Origin: Mixta sp031457955
GTDB taxonomy: Bacteria; Pseudomonadota; Gammaproteobacteria; Enterobacterales; Enterobacteriaceae
Direction of reading: 5' to 3'
Assembly: GCF_031457955.1 (NCBI RefSeq)
Contig: NZ_JAVDXN010000001.1
Span: 620,001-684,000, forward strand
Length of the DNA stretch: 64,000 nucleotides
Positions 1 to 8,555 of the stretch are shown piece by piece. The stretch's first letter is position 1; every line of letters starts with the position of its first letter. Both the position numbers and the translations under genes were made by a program. The notes under the pieces are model-generated. The model saw nothing but the letters and a program-made list of their open reading frames with translations, was not told where the DNA came from and did not search any database.

Positions 1-182
1 GCCACGCCGACCACCGGCGTTAATAAACGGATCTCGCCATGCGCGTGCGGCGTAATCTCCAGGCTGTCGCCATAATCGAGAAACTGAAACAGCGTTTGCA
101 GATTGTGGTAGCCGTCAGCACGACGGCCGGTGATATAGAGAAACAGATTAAGTTTCGCCGGTGCAGGCCAGGTGGTGATCAT
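1..182 (-). CDS. ispE: 4-diphosphocytidyl-2-C-methyl-D-erythritol kinase, N-terminal part (cut by window edge)
   Basis: Reading leftwards from an ATG at 182-180, the first 60 codons match the IspE start: a short Thr-Trp-Pro-Ala-Pro-Ala-Lys segment, then LNLFLYITGRRADGYHNLQ, the substrate-binding N-terminus of this GHMP kinase. IspE phosphorylates CDP-methylerythritol in the MEP isoprenoid pathway in the cytoplasm. The start codon overlaps the lolB stop as ATGA, so the two genes are probably translationally coupled, as in E. coli. The rest of the gene lies outside the window to the left. The frame stays open to base 1. The ATP-binding glycine-rich loop is not included. Confidence 0.93.
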   Translation of the reverse strand, partial: MITTWPAPAKLNLFLYITGRRADGYHNLQTLFQFLDYGDSLEITPHAHGEIRLLTPVVGV

Positions 183-805
183 TGTACGGTCCAGCTATCC
201 ATGCGCAGTTTAATGCGTTTATCGCCCTGTTTAAGCTCAATGCTGGCAGGCAAGGCGGGGTTAACCTTGTTGTCATAGCCCTGAATGGTGACATCCCACT
301 GCAGCCCGTTGCGGCTGTAGCTCAACGTACGCAGCTGATATTGCTCATCCAGCGTGAAGTCGGTGGCGTCGCCCGGCAGGCCAAGCATCCACTGCCGCAG
401 GTTCGCCAGCGGAATATCCATGCCGGTCAGCTGAGAGATCATTTTCTCCGCGTCGTTGCTGACGTAGCGTTTGCCTTTGTTATCCACCAGCTGCACCGTT
501 TCGCCCTGCGCATCCAGCTGCAGCTCCGTGCTGCCGAGCGGGTTGGTCAGCAACAGGCGATAGCGGTCAGGCGCGGTCTGCTGCCAGTTAAAGCGCGCGT
601 AAACCTTTTGCCGATCGGAAAGCCAGGCGAAAGCGCCGCGTGTTTGATACTGCGTAATTTTTTGTACCGCCTGCTGATGCTGCTGCCACTGCGGGGAGGT
701 CGGGCTTTGACCGGGGCCTTGTGGTTTATTGATGGTACAGGCCGCCAGCAACACGCTGGCAAGGGGTAACAGTCGCAAAGGGCGACGGATAAACGAGTCA
801 AACAC
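179..805 (-). CDS. lolB: outer-membrane lipoprotein receptor LolB
   Basis: This 208-residue protein begins with a lipoprotein signal peptide whose lipobox LLAAC places the acylated cysteine at residue 23. LolB sits in the inner leaflet of the outer membrane, receives lipoproteins from the periplasmic carrier LolA and inserts them into the membrane. The length and the mature segment (QQHQQAVQKITQYQTRGAFA and similar) fit the family, which is about 207 residues in E. coli. It is divergent from hemA and overlaps the downstream ispE start by four bases, the conserved enterobacterial arrangement. The product is essential in E. coli, and nothing here suggests decay. Confidence 0.95.
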   Translation of the reverse strand: MFDSFIRRPLRLLPLASVLLAACTINKPQGPGQSPTSPQWQQHQQAVQKITQYQTRGAFAWLSDRQKVYARFNWQQTAPDRYRLLLTNPLGSTELQLDAQGETVQLVDNKGKRYVSNDAEKMISQLTGMDIPLANLRQWMLGLPGDATDFTLDEQYQLRTLSYSRNGLQWDVTIQGYDNKVNPALPASIELKQGDKRIKLRMDSWTVQ

Positions 806-1017
806 CGGATCTTCTCCTCAAACACTTTTTTAACGCCAAACGAGTAACGCTAATCATTCACCTGTTACCCGTCAACGTCAGATTGTCGAAATTTAGTCTT
901 ATCAGCTATATCTTATTACAGTCATAGTCTTTGTATGGCTTTTCATGATCCCACGCATCTTGTAGAATGCGCCCCATAAAACCCCAACAACATTGGGATA
1001 ACCCGATCTGATTCACC
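806..1017. promoter_or_regulatory. divergent lolB/hemA intergenic region with candidate hemA promoter
   Basis: These 212 bases separate two divergent operons and must carry promoters in both directions. A good sigma-70 -10 hexamer on the plus strand is TAGAAT at 963-968, about 50 bases before the hemA ATG. The -35 region (about 940-945) matches poorly, so the exact promoter is uncertain. No terminator or small ORF is visible. Confidence 0.4.
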
Positions 1018-2274
1018 ATGACGCTGCTGGCCCTCGGAATAAATCATAAAACGGCACCTGTTGCCTTACGCGAAAGAGTGACCTTCTCGCCGGATACGCT
1101 GGAACAGGCTTTAAACAGCCTGCTGGCGCAGCCGATGGTGCAGGGGGGCGTTGTGCTGTCCACCTGTAACCGCACAGAACTCTATCTTAGCGTAGAGCAG
1201 CAGGAAAACCTGCATGAACGTCTGGTGCAATGGCTATGTGACTATCACGGCCTGCGCGAAGACGAGGTGCGTAAAAGCCTTTACTGGCATCATGACAATG
1301 AGGCGGTGAGCCATCTGATGCGCGTCGCCAGCGGGCTGGATTCGCTGGTGCTCGGCGAGCCACAAATTTTAGGCCAGGTGAAAAAAGCCTTTGCCGACTC
1401 GCAGCGCGGCCATTCGCTCTCCAGCGAACTGGAGCGCATGTTCCAGAAAACCTTTTCCGTTGCCAAACGGGTGCGTACCGAAACCGAGATCGGTGCCAGC
1501 GCCGTTTCTGTGGCTTTTGCCGCCTGTACGCTGGCGCGCCAGATCTTTGAATCGCTCGCGACCGTTAACGTATTGCTGGTCGGTGCGGGCGAAACCATCG
1601 AGCTGGCGGCGCGCCATCTGCGCGAACATCACGTTAAAAAACTGATCATCGCCAACCGTACCCGCGAGCGCGCTCAGCTGCTGGCGGATGAAGTGGGCGC
1701 GGAAGTCATCAGCCTTTCGGAGATCGACAGCCGCCTGGCGGAAGCGGATATTATTATCAGCTCCACCGCCAGCCCGCTGCCGATTATCGGTCGGGGCATG
1801 GTTGAGCGGGCGTTAAAAGCGCGCCGTAATCAGCCGATGCTGCTGGTGGATATCGCCGTACCGCGCGATGTCGAGCCGGAAGTCGGCAAGCTGGCTAACG
1901 CCTATCTTTACAGCGTTGATGACCTGCAGGCGATTATTGAAAACAACATGGCTCAGCGTAAGGCGGCAGCCGTCCAGGCTGAAACCATCGTTGCGCAGGA
2001 GAGCTGTGAGTTTATGGCCTGGCTGCGCGCGCAAAGCGCGGTCGAAACCATTCGCGACTATCGTGATCAGGCGGCGCAAATACGTGCTGAGCTGGAAGCA
2101 AAAGCGCTGGCCGCGTTGCAGCAGGGCGCCGATGCGCAGGACGTGCTGCAAGACCTGGCCCATAAGCTAACCAACCGGCTGATTCATGCCCCTACAAAAT
2201 CCCTGCAGCAGGCTGCACGCGACGGCGACGGTGAGCGCCTGCAGATCCTGCGTGACAGCCTCGGGCTGGACTAG
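1018..2274 (+). CDS. hemA: glutamyl-tRNA reductase
   Basis: HemA is the NADPH-dependent enzyme that reduces glutamyl-tRNA(Glu) to glutamate-1-semialdehyde, the first committed step of heme and siroheme synthesis. The 418 residues match the E. coli length. The catalytic cysteine is visible at residue 50 in STCNRTELYL, and the dinucleotide-binding segment VLLVGAGE lies near residue 186. The N-terminus MTLLALGINHKTAPV is the standard family start, where in other enterobacteria it also carries the heme-regulated degradation signal. prfA follows 36 bases downstream, as in E. coli. Siroheme for the nitrite reductase later in this window draws on the same pathway. Confidence 0.97.
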   Translation: MTLLALGINHKTAPVALRERVTFSPDTLEQALNSLLAQPMVQGGVVLSTCNRTELYLSVEQQENLHERLVQWLCDYHGLREDEVRKSLYWHHDNEAVSHLMRVASGLDSLVLGEPQILGQVKKAFADSQRGHSLSSELERMFQKTFSVAKRVRTETEIGASAVSVAFAACTLARQIFESLATVNVLLVGAGETIELAARHLREHHVKKLIIANRTRERAQLLADEVGAEVISLSEIDSRLAEADIIISSTASPLPIIGRGMVERALKARRNQPMLLVDIAVPRDVEPEVGKLANAYLYSVDDLQAIIENNMAQRKAAAVQAETIVAQESCEFMAWLRAQSAVETIRDYRDQAAQIRAELEAKALAALQQGADAQDVLQDLAHKLTNRLIHAPTKSLQQAARDGDGERLQILRDSLGLD

Positions 2275-2310
2275 AACAATTCCACACCAATACAGGGTAA
2301 ACCATACCAG

Positions 2311-3393
2311 ATGAAGACTTCTATTGTTGCCAAACTGGAAGCCTTGCAGGAGCGCCACGAAGAAGTGGAAGCGATGCTTGGCGATGCCAGCGTCATCGCC
2401 GAGCAGGAGCGTTTCCGTGCGCTTTCGCGCGAATATGCTCAGCTTACCGACGTCAGTAAATGCTTCCGTCAATGGCAGCAGGTGCAGGAAGATATTGCCA
2501 CCGCCGAGCAGATGTTGAGCGATGCGGAAATGCGCGATATGGCCATGGACGAGCTGAAAACGGCCCGTACGCAGAGCGAAGAGCTGGAACAGCAGCTACA
2601 GGTATTGCTGCTGCCGAAAGATCCCGACGACGAACGCGATTGCTTTGTAGAGATACGTGCCGGTGCAGGCGGTGACGAGGCGGCGATTTTTGCCGGGGAC
2701 CTGTTCCGTATGTATAGCCGCTTTGCCGAAGCGCGCCGTTGGCGTGTGGAAGTGATTAGCGCCAACGAAGGCGAGCACGGCGGTTATAAAGAGATGATCG
2801 CGCGCGTCAGCGGCGAAGGCGCTTATGGTCGGCTGAAGTTTGAGTCCGGCGGCCATCGCGTGCAGCGCGTGCCGGAAACCGAATCTCAGGGACGCATCCA
2901 CACCTCCGCCTGTACGGTTGCCGTGATGCCGGTGCTGCCGGAAGCAGAACTGCCCGATATCAATCCGTCCGACCTGAAAATTGATACCTTCCGCTCGTCG
3001 GGTGCTGGTGGTCAGCACGTTAACACCACCGACTCCGCGATCCGTATCACCCACTTGCCGACCGGCATTGTGGTGGAGTGTCAGGACGAACGTTCCCAGC
3101 ATAAAAACAAAGCCAAAGCGTTGTCGGTGCTGGGCGCGCGTATTCATGCTGCTGAGATGGCCCGCCGGCATGAGCAGGAAGCGTCCACGCGTCGCAATCT
3201 GTTAGGCAGCGGCGATCGCTCCGATCGTATTCGTACCTACAACTTCCCGCAGGGGCGCGTAACCGACCATCGCATCAACCTGACGATCTATCGTCTGGAT
3301 GAGGTGATGGAAGGCAAGCTGGATACCCTGATCGAACCGATTGTGCAGGAGCATCAGGCCGATCAGCTGGCTGCGCTGTCCGGGCAGGATTAA
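2311..3393 (+). CDS. prfA: peptide chain release factor 1
   Basis: RF1 recognises UAA and UAG stop codons in the ribosomal A site and triggers release of the finished protein. The protein is 360 residues, as in E. coli. The peptidyl-hydrolysis motif GGQ is at residues 233-235 within SSGAGGQHVN. The codon-recognition tripeptide position 188-190 reads PET, fitting the RF1 PxT rule and excluding RF2 (SPF). Its stop codon overlaps the start of prmC by one base (TAATG). PrmC methylates the GGQ glutamine, so substrate and modifying enzyme are coupled. Confidence 0.97.
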   Translation: MKTSIVAKLEALQERHEEVEAMLGDASVIAEQERFRALSREYAQLTDVSKCFRQWQQVQEDIATAEQMLSDAEMRDMAMDELKTARTQSEELEQQLQVLLLPKDPDDERDCFVEIRAGAGGDEAAIFAGDLFRMYSRFAEARRWRVEVISANEGEHGGYKEMIARVSGEGAYGRLKFESGGHRVQRVPETESQGRIHTSACTVAVMPVLPEAELPDINPSDLKIDTFRSSGAGGQHVNTTDSAIRITHLPTGIVVECQDERSQHKNKAKALSVLGARIHAAEMARRHEQEASTRRNLLGSGDRSDRIRTYNFPQGRVTDHRINLTIYRLDEVMEGKLDTLIEPIVQEHQADQLAALSGQD

Positions 3394-4220
3394 TGGAGAT
3401 TCGCAGCTGGTTAAAAGCCGCCTGCGCCACGCTGTGCGGCGGCGAAAGCCCGAAGCGCGATGCCGAAGTGCTGCTCTCTTTTGTTACCGGGAAGTCGCGC
3501 AGCTGGCTGATGGCGTTTGATGAGACGCCGCTGGAGGCTGCGCAGCTGGCACAGCTCGATACGCTTATCGCCCGGCGCGCGCGTGGCGAACCGGTTGCGC
3601 ATCTGACCGGCGAACGGGAGTTCTGGTCGCTGCCGCTCACCGTTTCGCCGGTTACCCTGATTCCACGTCCCGATACTGAAATTCTGGTGGAGCAGGCGCT
3701 GGCGCGTCTGCCTCATCACGCGGTGGATATTCTCGATCTCGGCACCGGCACCGGCGCAGTGGCGTTAGCCATCGCCAGCGAACGGCCCGACTGCCGGGTT
3801 ATCGGCGTCGATCGGATAGCGGAAGCGGTCGCGCTGGCGCAGCACAACGCACAAAAATTGCACATCGCCAACGCCACTTTCCTGCAGAGCGACTGGTTCA
3901 GCGCGCTGGCGGGCCAACGCTTTGCGCTGATTGTCAGCAATCCTCCCTATATTGATGCCGCCGACGTGCACTTACAGCAGGGCGACGTACGCTTTGAGCC
4001 GCTCAGCGCGCTGGTCGCGGATGAGCAGGGGCTGGCCGATATTCGGCATATTGCGCAGGCCGCCCGCGACTACCTGCTGCCGGAAGGATCGATAATGCTG
4101 GAGCATGGCTGGCAACAGGGCGCCGCAGTGCGTACTATCCTCTCGGCCCATAACTATCAGGCAGCAGAAACCTGCCAGGACTATGCCGGTCACGACCGCG
4201 TAACGCTGGCCAATTATTAA
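3393..4220 (+). CDS. prmC: release factor glutamine methyltransferase
   Basis: PrmC (HemK) uses S-adenosylmethionine to methylate the glutamine of the GGQ motif of RF1 and RF2, which raises termination efficiency. The 275-residue protein has the SAM-binding motif DLGTGTGAVAL near residues 115-125 and the glutamine-methyltransferase signature NPPY at residues 183-186. The ATG overlaps the last base of the prfA stop, indicating translational coupling within the hemA-prfA-prmC-sirB2-sirB1-kdsA transcription unit. Confidence 0.96.
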   Translation: MEIRSWLKAACATLCGGESPKRDAEVLLSFVTGKSRSWLMAFDETPLEAAQLAQLDTLIARRARGEPVAHLTGEREFWSLPLTVSPVTLIPRPDTEILVEQALARLPHHAVDILDLGTGTGAVALAIASERPDCRVIGVDRIAEAVALAQHNAQKLHIANATFLQSDWFSALAGQRFALIVSNPPYIDAADVHLQQGDVRFEPLSALVADEQGLADIRHIAQAARDYLLPEGSIMLEHGWQQGAAVRTILSAHNYQAAETCQDYAGHDRVTLANY

Positions 4221-4233
4221 CAGGGAGAGCACT

Positions 4234-4632
4234 ATGGCTGCTTATTATGGCGTAATTAAACATCTTCATCTGCTCACCGTCGCCGTGACGGTACTGCTGT
4301 TTATGCTGCGTTTTTTCTGGCTGCAACGCGGTTCGGCGATGATGTCGCAGCGCTGGGTGCGCATCGTGCCGCATGTCAATGATACCTTGCTGTTTATTAC
4401 CGGGATCTCTCTGGTAGTGATTACGCACTTTTATCCGTTTTCGCCGCAGGGTACATGGCTGACGGAAAAGCTGTTTGGCGTTATTATCTATGTCGCCCTG
4501 GGCGTAGTGGCATTTGGCCGCCGCCCGCGTGAGGCTAAAGTACGCTGGATTGCCTTTATCGTGGCGCTGGCGGTGCTGGGCATCATTATTAAGCTGGCCG
4601 TAACCAAAGTGCCGCTTTTGGGGATTGTATGA
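4234..4632 (+). CDS. sirB2: SirB2/YchQ-family inner-membrane protein
   Basis: A 132-residue, very hydrophobic protein with about four predicted membrane-spanning stretches (for example VAVTVLLFMLRFFWL and FIVALAVLGIIIKLAV). It matches the SirB2 (YchQ) family, whose biochemical function is not established. The ATG at 4234 follows a GGGAG-type ribosome-binding site at about 4223-4228. The gene lies 13 bases after prmC and overlaps sirB1 by four bases (ATGA), so it is a middle gene of the hemA-kdsA operon. Confidence 0.9.
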   Translation: MAAYYGVIKHLHLLTVAVTVLLFMLRFFWLQRGSAMMSQRWVRIVPHVNDTLLFITGISLVVITHFYPFSPQGTWLTEKLFGVIIYVALGVVAFGRRPREAKVRWIAFIVALAVLGIIIKLAVTKVPLLGIV

Positions 4633-5438
4633 CATCCGTAACAAATATCGATTTTAGCGAAGCGCCGCTGTGTGAAGCGGTGATCGCCACTTCGCGCGCT
4701 ATCCGCACTGACTTTCCGGCAGAAACGGTAAACGCGCAGCTGCAGGCGCTGGTTGAAGAAGCGCGCGCCTGGGTTTCCACAGTAGAAGGGCCCGATTTTC
4801 AGCTGGAAAAGCTGCTGGAGCTGTTTTATAAAAAGTGGCAATTTGGCGGCGCCAGCGGCGTCTACAAGCTTTCCGACGTGCTCTGGCTGGATAACGTGTT
4901 AAACACGCGTCGGGGAACGGCGGTGTCGCTCGGCGTGGTGCTGTTGCATATTGCGCATCAGCTGGAGCTGCCGCTAATGCCGGTGATTTTCCCGACGCAG
5001 CTGATTTTGCGCGCCGACTGGATGGATGGCGAAATGTGGCTGATCAATCCATTTAACGGCGACACGCTGAGTGAGCATACGCTGGAAGTCTGGCTGAAGG
5101 GCAACATCAGCCCAACGGCGGAGCTGTATGACGAAGATCTCGATGAGGCGGAATCCGCTACCGTGGTCCGCAAAATGCTGGATACGTTGAAAACGGCATT
5201 GATGGAAGAGAAGCGCATGGAGCTGGCGCTGAATGTCTGTAACCTGCTGCTGGAGATCGACCCGGACGACCCGTATGAAATTCGCGATCGCGGGCTGATT
5301 TACGCCCAGCTTGATTGTGAACACGTTGCCCTGAGCGATCTGATCTACTTTGTTGAGCAGTGCCCGGAAGATCCGGTCAGCGAGATGATTAAAGTTCAGA
5401 TTCACGCAATAGAACAGAAACAGGTGACGCTGCACTAA
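4629..5438 (+). CDS. sirB1: SirB1/YchA-family tetratricopeptide protein
   Basis: The 269-residue protein belongs to the SirB1 (YchA) family: an N-terminal transglutaminase-like region, then TPR-like helices near the C-terminus (MELALNVCNLLLEIDP and IRDRGLIYAQLDCEHVALSD). Its function is not firmly known; the name comes from a Salmonella regulatory locus. The start overlaps the sirB2 stop as ATGA. kdsA begins 35 bases downstream in the same direction. Confidence 0.9.
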   Translation: MTSVTNIDFSEAPLCEAVIATSRAIRTDFPAETVNAQLQALVEEARAWVSTVEGPDFQLEKLLELFYKKWQFGGASGVYKLSDVLWLDNVLNTRRGTAVSLGVVLLHIAHQLELPLMPVIFPTQLILRADWMDGEMWLINPFNGDTLSEHTLEVWLKGNISPTAELYDEDLDEAESATVVRKMLDTLKTALMEEKRMELALNVCNLLLEIDPDDPYEIRDRGLIYAQLDCEHVALSDLIYFVEQCPEDPVSEMIKVQIHAIEQKQVTLH

Positions 5439-5473
5439 GCGGTGTTGACCATTCAATGAAAAAAGGCGAAGGC

Positions 5474-6328
5474 ATGAAAGAAAAAGTTGTCAGTATCGGT
5501 GATATTCAGGTCGCCAACGATCTGCCGTTTGTACTCTTTGGTGGAATGAACGTACTGGAGTCGCGCGATCTGGCGATGCGCATCTGCGAACATTACGTCA
5601 CCGTAACCAACAAACTGGGCATTCCTTACGTTTTCAAAGCCTCTTTTGATAAAGCTAACCGTTCCTCAATTCGCTCCTATCGCGGTCCGGGCCTGGAAGA
5701 GGGCATGAAGATTTTCCAGGAGCTGAAGCAAACCTTCGGCGTGAAAATCATTACTGACGTGCATGAAGCGTCCCAGGCGCAGCCGGTTGCCGATGTGGTT
5801 GATGTCATTCAGCTGCCTGCCTTCCTGGCGCGTCAGACCGATCTGGTTGAAGCGATGGCGAAAACTGGCGCGGTCATCAACGTCAAGAAGCCGCAGTTCG
5901 TTAGCCCAGGCCAGATGGGCAATATCGTTGAAAAATTTGCCGAAGGCGGTAACGACAAGGTTATTCTGTGCGATCGCGGCGCTAACTTTGGTTATGACAA
6001 CCTGGTGGTTGATATGCTGGGCTTCAACGTCATGAAGCGCGTTTCTAACAACAGCCCGGTGATCTTCGACGTCACCCACGCGCTGCAAACGCGCGATCCG
6101 TTTGGCGCCGCTTCCGGCGGTCGTCGTGCGCAGGTTGCTGAGCTGGCGCGCGCCGGTATGGCGGTGGGCATTGCGGGTCTGTTTATTGAAGCGCATCCGG
6201 ATCCGGCTAACGCAAAATGCGACGGCCCGTCCGCGCTACCGCTGGACAAGCTGGAACCATTCCTGGCGCAGATGAAAGCGATTGACGATCTGGTAAAAGG
6301 CTTCCCGGAGCTGGACACCAGCAAGTAA
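5474..6328 (+). CDS. kdsA: 3-deoxy-8-phosphooctulonate synthase
   Basis: KdsA condenses phosphoenolpyruvate with arabinose-5-phosphate to make KDO-8-phosphate for lipopolysaccharide. The protein is 284 residues from the ATG at 5474, exactly the E. coli length, and begins MKEKVVSIGDIQVANDLPF. An in-frame ATG 18 bases upstream (5456) would add six residues that the family lacks, so I chose the internal start. Conserved segments such as FKASFDKANRSS and DVTHALQTRDPFGAASGG are intact. It is the last gene of the operon and is followed by a strong terminator. Confidence 0.96.
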   Translation: MKEKVVSIGDIQVANDLPFVLFGGMNVLESRDLAMRICEHYVTVTNKLGIPYVFKASFDKANRSSIRSYRGPGLEEGMKIFQELKQTFGVKIITDVHEASQAQPVADVVDVIQLPAFLARQTDLVEAMAKTGAVINVKKPQFVSPGQMGNIVEKFAEGGNDKVILCDRGANFGYDNLVVDMLGFNVMKRVSNNSPVIFDVTHALQTRDPFGAASGGRRAQVAELARAGMAVGIAGLFIEAHPDPANAKCDGPSALPLDKLEPFLAQMKAIDDLVKGFPELDTSK

Positions 6329-6351
6329 GTGCGCAGGCTTGTGGATCAAAA

Positions 6352-6379
6352 AAGCAGCGGTTAACCCGCTGCTTTTTTT
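6352..6379 (+). terminator. rho-independent terminator after kdsA
   Basis: AGCAGCGG at 6353-6360 pairs with CCGCTGCT at 6366-6373 around a TTAAC loop. Seven thymines follow. It lies 24 bases after the kdsA stop and ends the hemA-kdsA operon, separating it from convergent chaA. Confidence 0.9.
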
Positions 6380-6410
6380 ATGGTTCTGCGTGCCGGTTGG
6401 GCAAGCAAAC

Positions 6411-7517
6411 TTACAGCATAATCGTCATCAGATAGCCGATAAACAGCGCCAGGTGCGCCGCACCGTTCAGGACATTGGTGCGGCCAGTCGAGAACGAAAT
6501 ATTACACAGGATCAGCACCGCGCTCATCACCACCATATGCGGCGGTTCCAGACCGAAAATCAGCTGCTGATCGGTGATCGCGGCGATTAGCGTTACCGTC
6601 GGCACCGTCAGGGAAATGGTCGCCAGCACCGAACCAAAAAACAGGTTCATGGCGCGCTGTACCTGATTCGCCAGCACCGCTTTAATCGCACCCAGACCCT
6701 CCGGCGACAGAATCAGCAGCGCCACCAAAAAGCCGGTAAACTGTTCAGGCGCGTTGAGTTCAGTGAGGAGATGCTCCAGCGGGCCCGCGTTCATTTTAGT
6801 TACGCTGATCACCGCCACCAAGTGAATCACCAGCCAGATCGCATGCCAAAGGCTGCTGTGGGCGGACGGTTTACCGTGATGCGGATCGTCATCATCGCCT
6901 TCATCTTCATGCTCATAGATAAACAGGCTTTGGTGCGTTTTAGTTTGGATCAGCAGAAACACGCCATACATGGCGGCGGAAATAGCGGAAATAATCAGCG
7001 CCTGCGTGGTGGTGAAATTGCCGCCCGGCAGCGCATTGGGGAACACCAGAACCAGAATCGCCAGCGGAAAAATAGCAATCAGATACTGTTTCACCCCGGC
7101 AAGATTAACATACTGCGTGGCAAATTTTCGGCCGCCCAGCAGCAGCGCAAACCCTACCAGCCCGGCGGTGACAATCATAATGATGGAATAAAGCGTATCG
7201 CGCATCAACGCGGGCGCGGCGCTGCCGGTAGCCATTAACGCCGAAATCAAGCTGACTTCCAGAATCACCACCGACAGACTCAAAATCAGCGAACCATAAG
7301 GCTCGCCCAGTCGGTGCGCCAGCACGTCCGCATGACGTACCACGCTAAAGGCGCTGCACAAAATGCCTACCAGCGCTAACAGATTAATGGATATCACCAG
7401 CGGCAGAGAATCTGCACTACCGTAAAACCATAAAACAGCCAGCGCAGCCAGAGGGAAAAAAAGTGAATATTCGGTATGGCGGGTTTTCTTGCTGTCGTGT
7501 GTACCCATAGGCAACAT
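6411..7517 (-). CDS. chaA: calcium/sodium:proton antiporter ChaA
   Basis: An inner-membrane cation/proton exchanger of the CaCA superfamily, 368 residues as in E. coli, with about eleven hydrophobic segments in two homologous halves. Between the halves is a very acidic, histidine-containing cytoplasmic loop (HEDEGDDDDPHHGKP), a hallmark of ChaA. The protein exports Na+, Ca2+ and K+ at alkaline pH. Family transport motifs are visible (SVVILEVSLISALMATG and LVALLILSPEGLGAI). The gene is convergent with kdsA and divergent from chaB, as in E. coli. Confidence 0.95.
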   Translation of the reverse strand: MLPMGTHDSKKTRHTEYSLFFPLAALAVLWFYGSADSLPLVISINLLALVGILCSAFSVVRHADVLAHRLGEPYGSLILSLSVVILEVSLISALMATGSAAPALMRDTLYSIIMIVTAGLVGFALLLGGRKFATQYVNLAGVKQYLIAIFPLAILVLVFPNALPGGNFTTTQALIISAISAAMYGVFLLIQTKTHQSLFIYEHEDEGDDDDPHHGKPSAHSSLWHAIWLVIHLVAVISVTKMNAGPLEHLLTELNAPEQFTGFLVALLILSPEGLGAIKAVLANQVQRAMNLFFGSVLATISLTVPTVTLIAAITDQQLIFGLEPPHMVVMSAVLILCNISFSTGRTNVLNGAAHLALFIGYLMTIML

Positions 7518-7898
7518 ATCCTCCTGTCTGATCGGGACATCCCTTATTACAGAAACCCAATAGCGGGCCTCTAAAGATTAAACGCTGTAATCATTTTTAC
7601 CAGCGCCAACAGTGTAGTGGCCTGACATAAATATGCATGCTTTTTTACTTTAGTTTACTTTTTTGCGCGAATAAGTTCAGAACGTTAATTTTTATGAGAA
7701 ATCTCCGGTAACTATATTTAAATCAAGACATTACGATAATAAAAATATAATCAAACTACCGCTTAAAGCTGGAAATGGCGTGGTAAACCAGAGCTTATAG
7801 CGCTTCTGCGTCAGAAAAGATCAACAGCGCCTTAGCCGCAAGGTTTGCGTAAAAAATCATGCCAGGCCACACTTAAATCGACGATCACAGGAGGAAAT
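7518..7898. promoter_or_regulatory. divergent chaA/chaB intergenic region
   Basis: About 380 bases that are clearly richer in A+T than the flanking genes, especially 7690-7760. The promoters of chaA (minus) and chaB (plus) must lie here. I could not assign -35/-10 boxes with confidence, and I see no ORF or small-RNA-like hairpin followed by a T run. Confidence 0.4.
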
Positions 7899-8129
7899 AT
7901 GCCTTATAAAACCACAGCTTCATTGCCGGATAATGTCAAAAATGTCCTGCCTGCCCATGCGCAGGATATTTATCAGGCGGCGTTTAACAGCGCCTGGGAT
8001 GAATACAAAGAGAAAGAAGCGCGGCGGGGCGACGAATCGCGTGAAGAAGTCGCCCATAAGGTGGCCTGGGCGGCGGTAAAAAGTAAATATGAAAAGGGTG
8101 ATGACGATAAGTGGCATCCCAAAAAATAA
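7899..8129 (+). CDS. chaB: ChaB family protein (putative cation transport regulator)
   Basis: A 76-residue acidic, highly charged soluble protein matching E. coli ChaB in length and sequence (MPYKTTASLPDNVKNVLPAH at the start; HKVAWAAVKSKYEKGDDDKW near the end). The start at 7899 has a perfect AGGAGG ribosome-binding site five bases upstream. A longer in-frame reading from 7845 would add residues absent from the family. ChaB is named as a regulator of ChaA, but its mechanism is poorly defined. Confidence 0.93.
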   Translation: MPYKTTASLPDNVKNVLPAHAQDIYQAAFNSAWDEYKEKEARRGDESREEVAHKVAWAAVKSKYEKGDDDKWHPKK

Positions 8130-8555
8130 GCGCGTCGCCGGGTGCGCCCTGTACCCGGCCAAAAGCCGTAGCTACGTCTGTTTATCGGGTCAGTAATGTT
8201 GCGCCTCTGGCCAGCATTTTCCCCGCGCCATGTTGCCGGATAATATTATGCTTCGGCGTATCGGGCTGAATGATTTTCCCCGCGCGCGCGCTGACCGCTG
8301 CGTCATATTACCCCGGTTCGCTCCCCGTTAGTTCTCACGATAAAAATTTCCCTTAAATCACTCAAGAGTTCCTTCGCGCCGCCGATGCTTTTTATAACAT
8401 CGAATATGTATGCGTTCGGCTTCACGCTTGCAAGCGCTGGCGGAAATGAATAAGGTTTCTTAATTCTGACGCAACGGCAGCCGCGCTGCGGTGATCCCTC
8501 GCAGGCGCGAGGGCGATACGACAGAGGTAAGATAAGCAAGGCTGAGGAGGTAAGG
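8130..8555. other. intergenic region between chaB and chaC with hairpin
   Basis: A GC-rich inverted repeat follows chaB: GCCGGGT at 8137-8143 with ACCCGGC at 8153-8159. It lacks a clear T run, so it is only a weak terminator candidate. The remaining roughly 400 bases, including an alternating CG stretch near 8280, show no convincing gene. They must contain the chaC promoter if chaC is not co-transcribed with chaB. Confidence 0.4.
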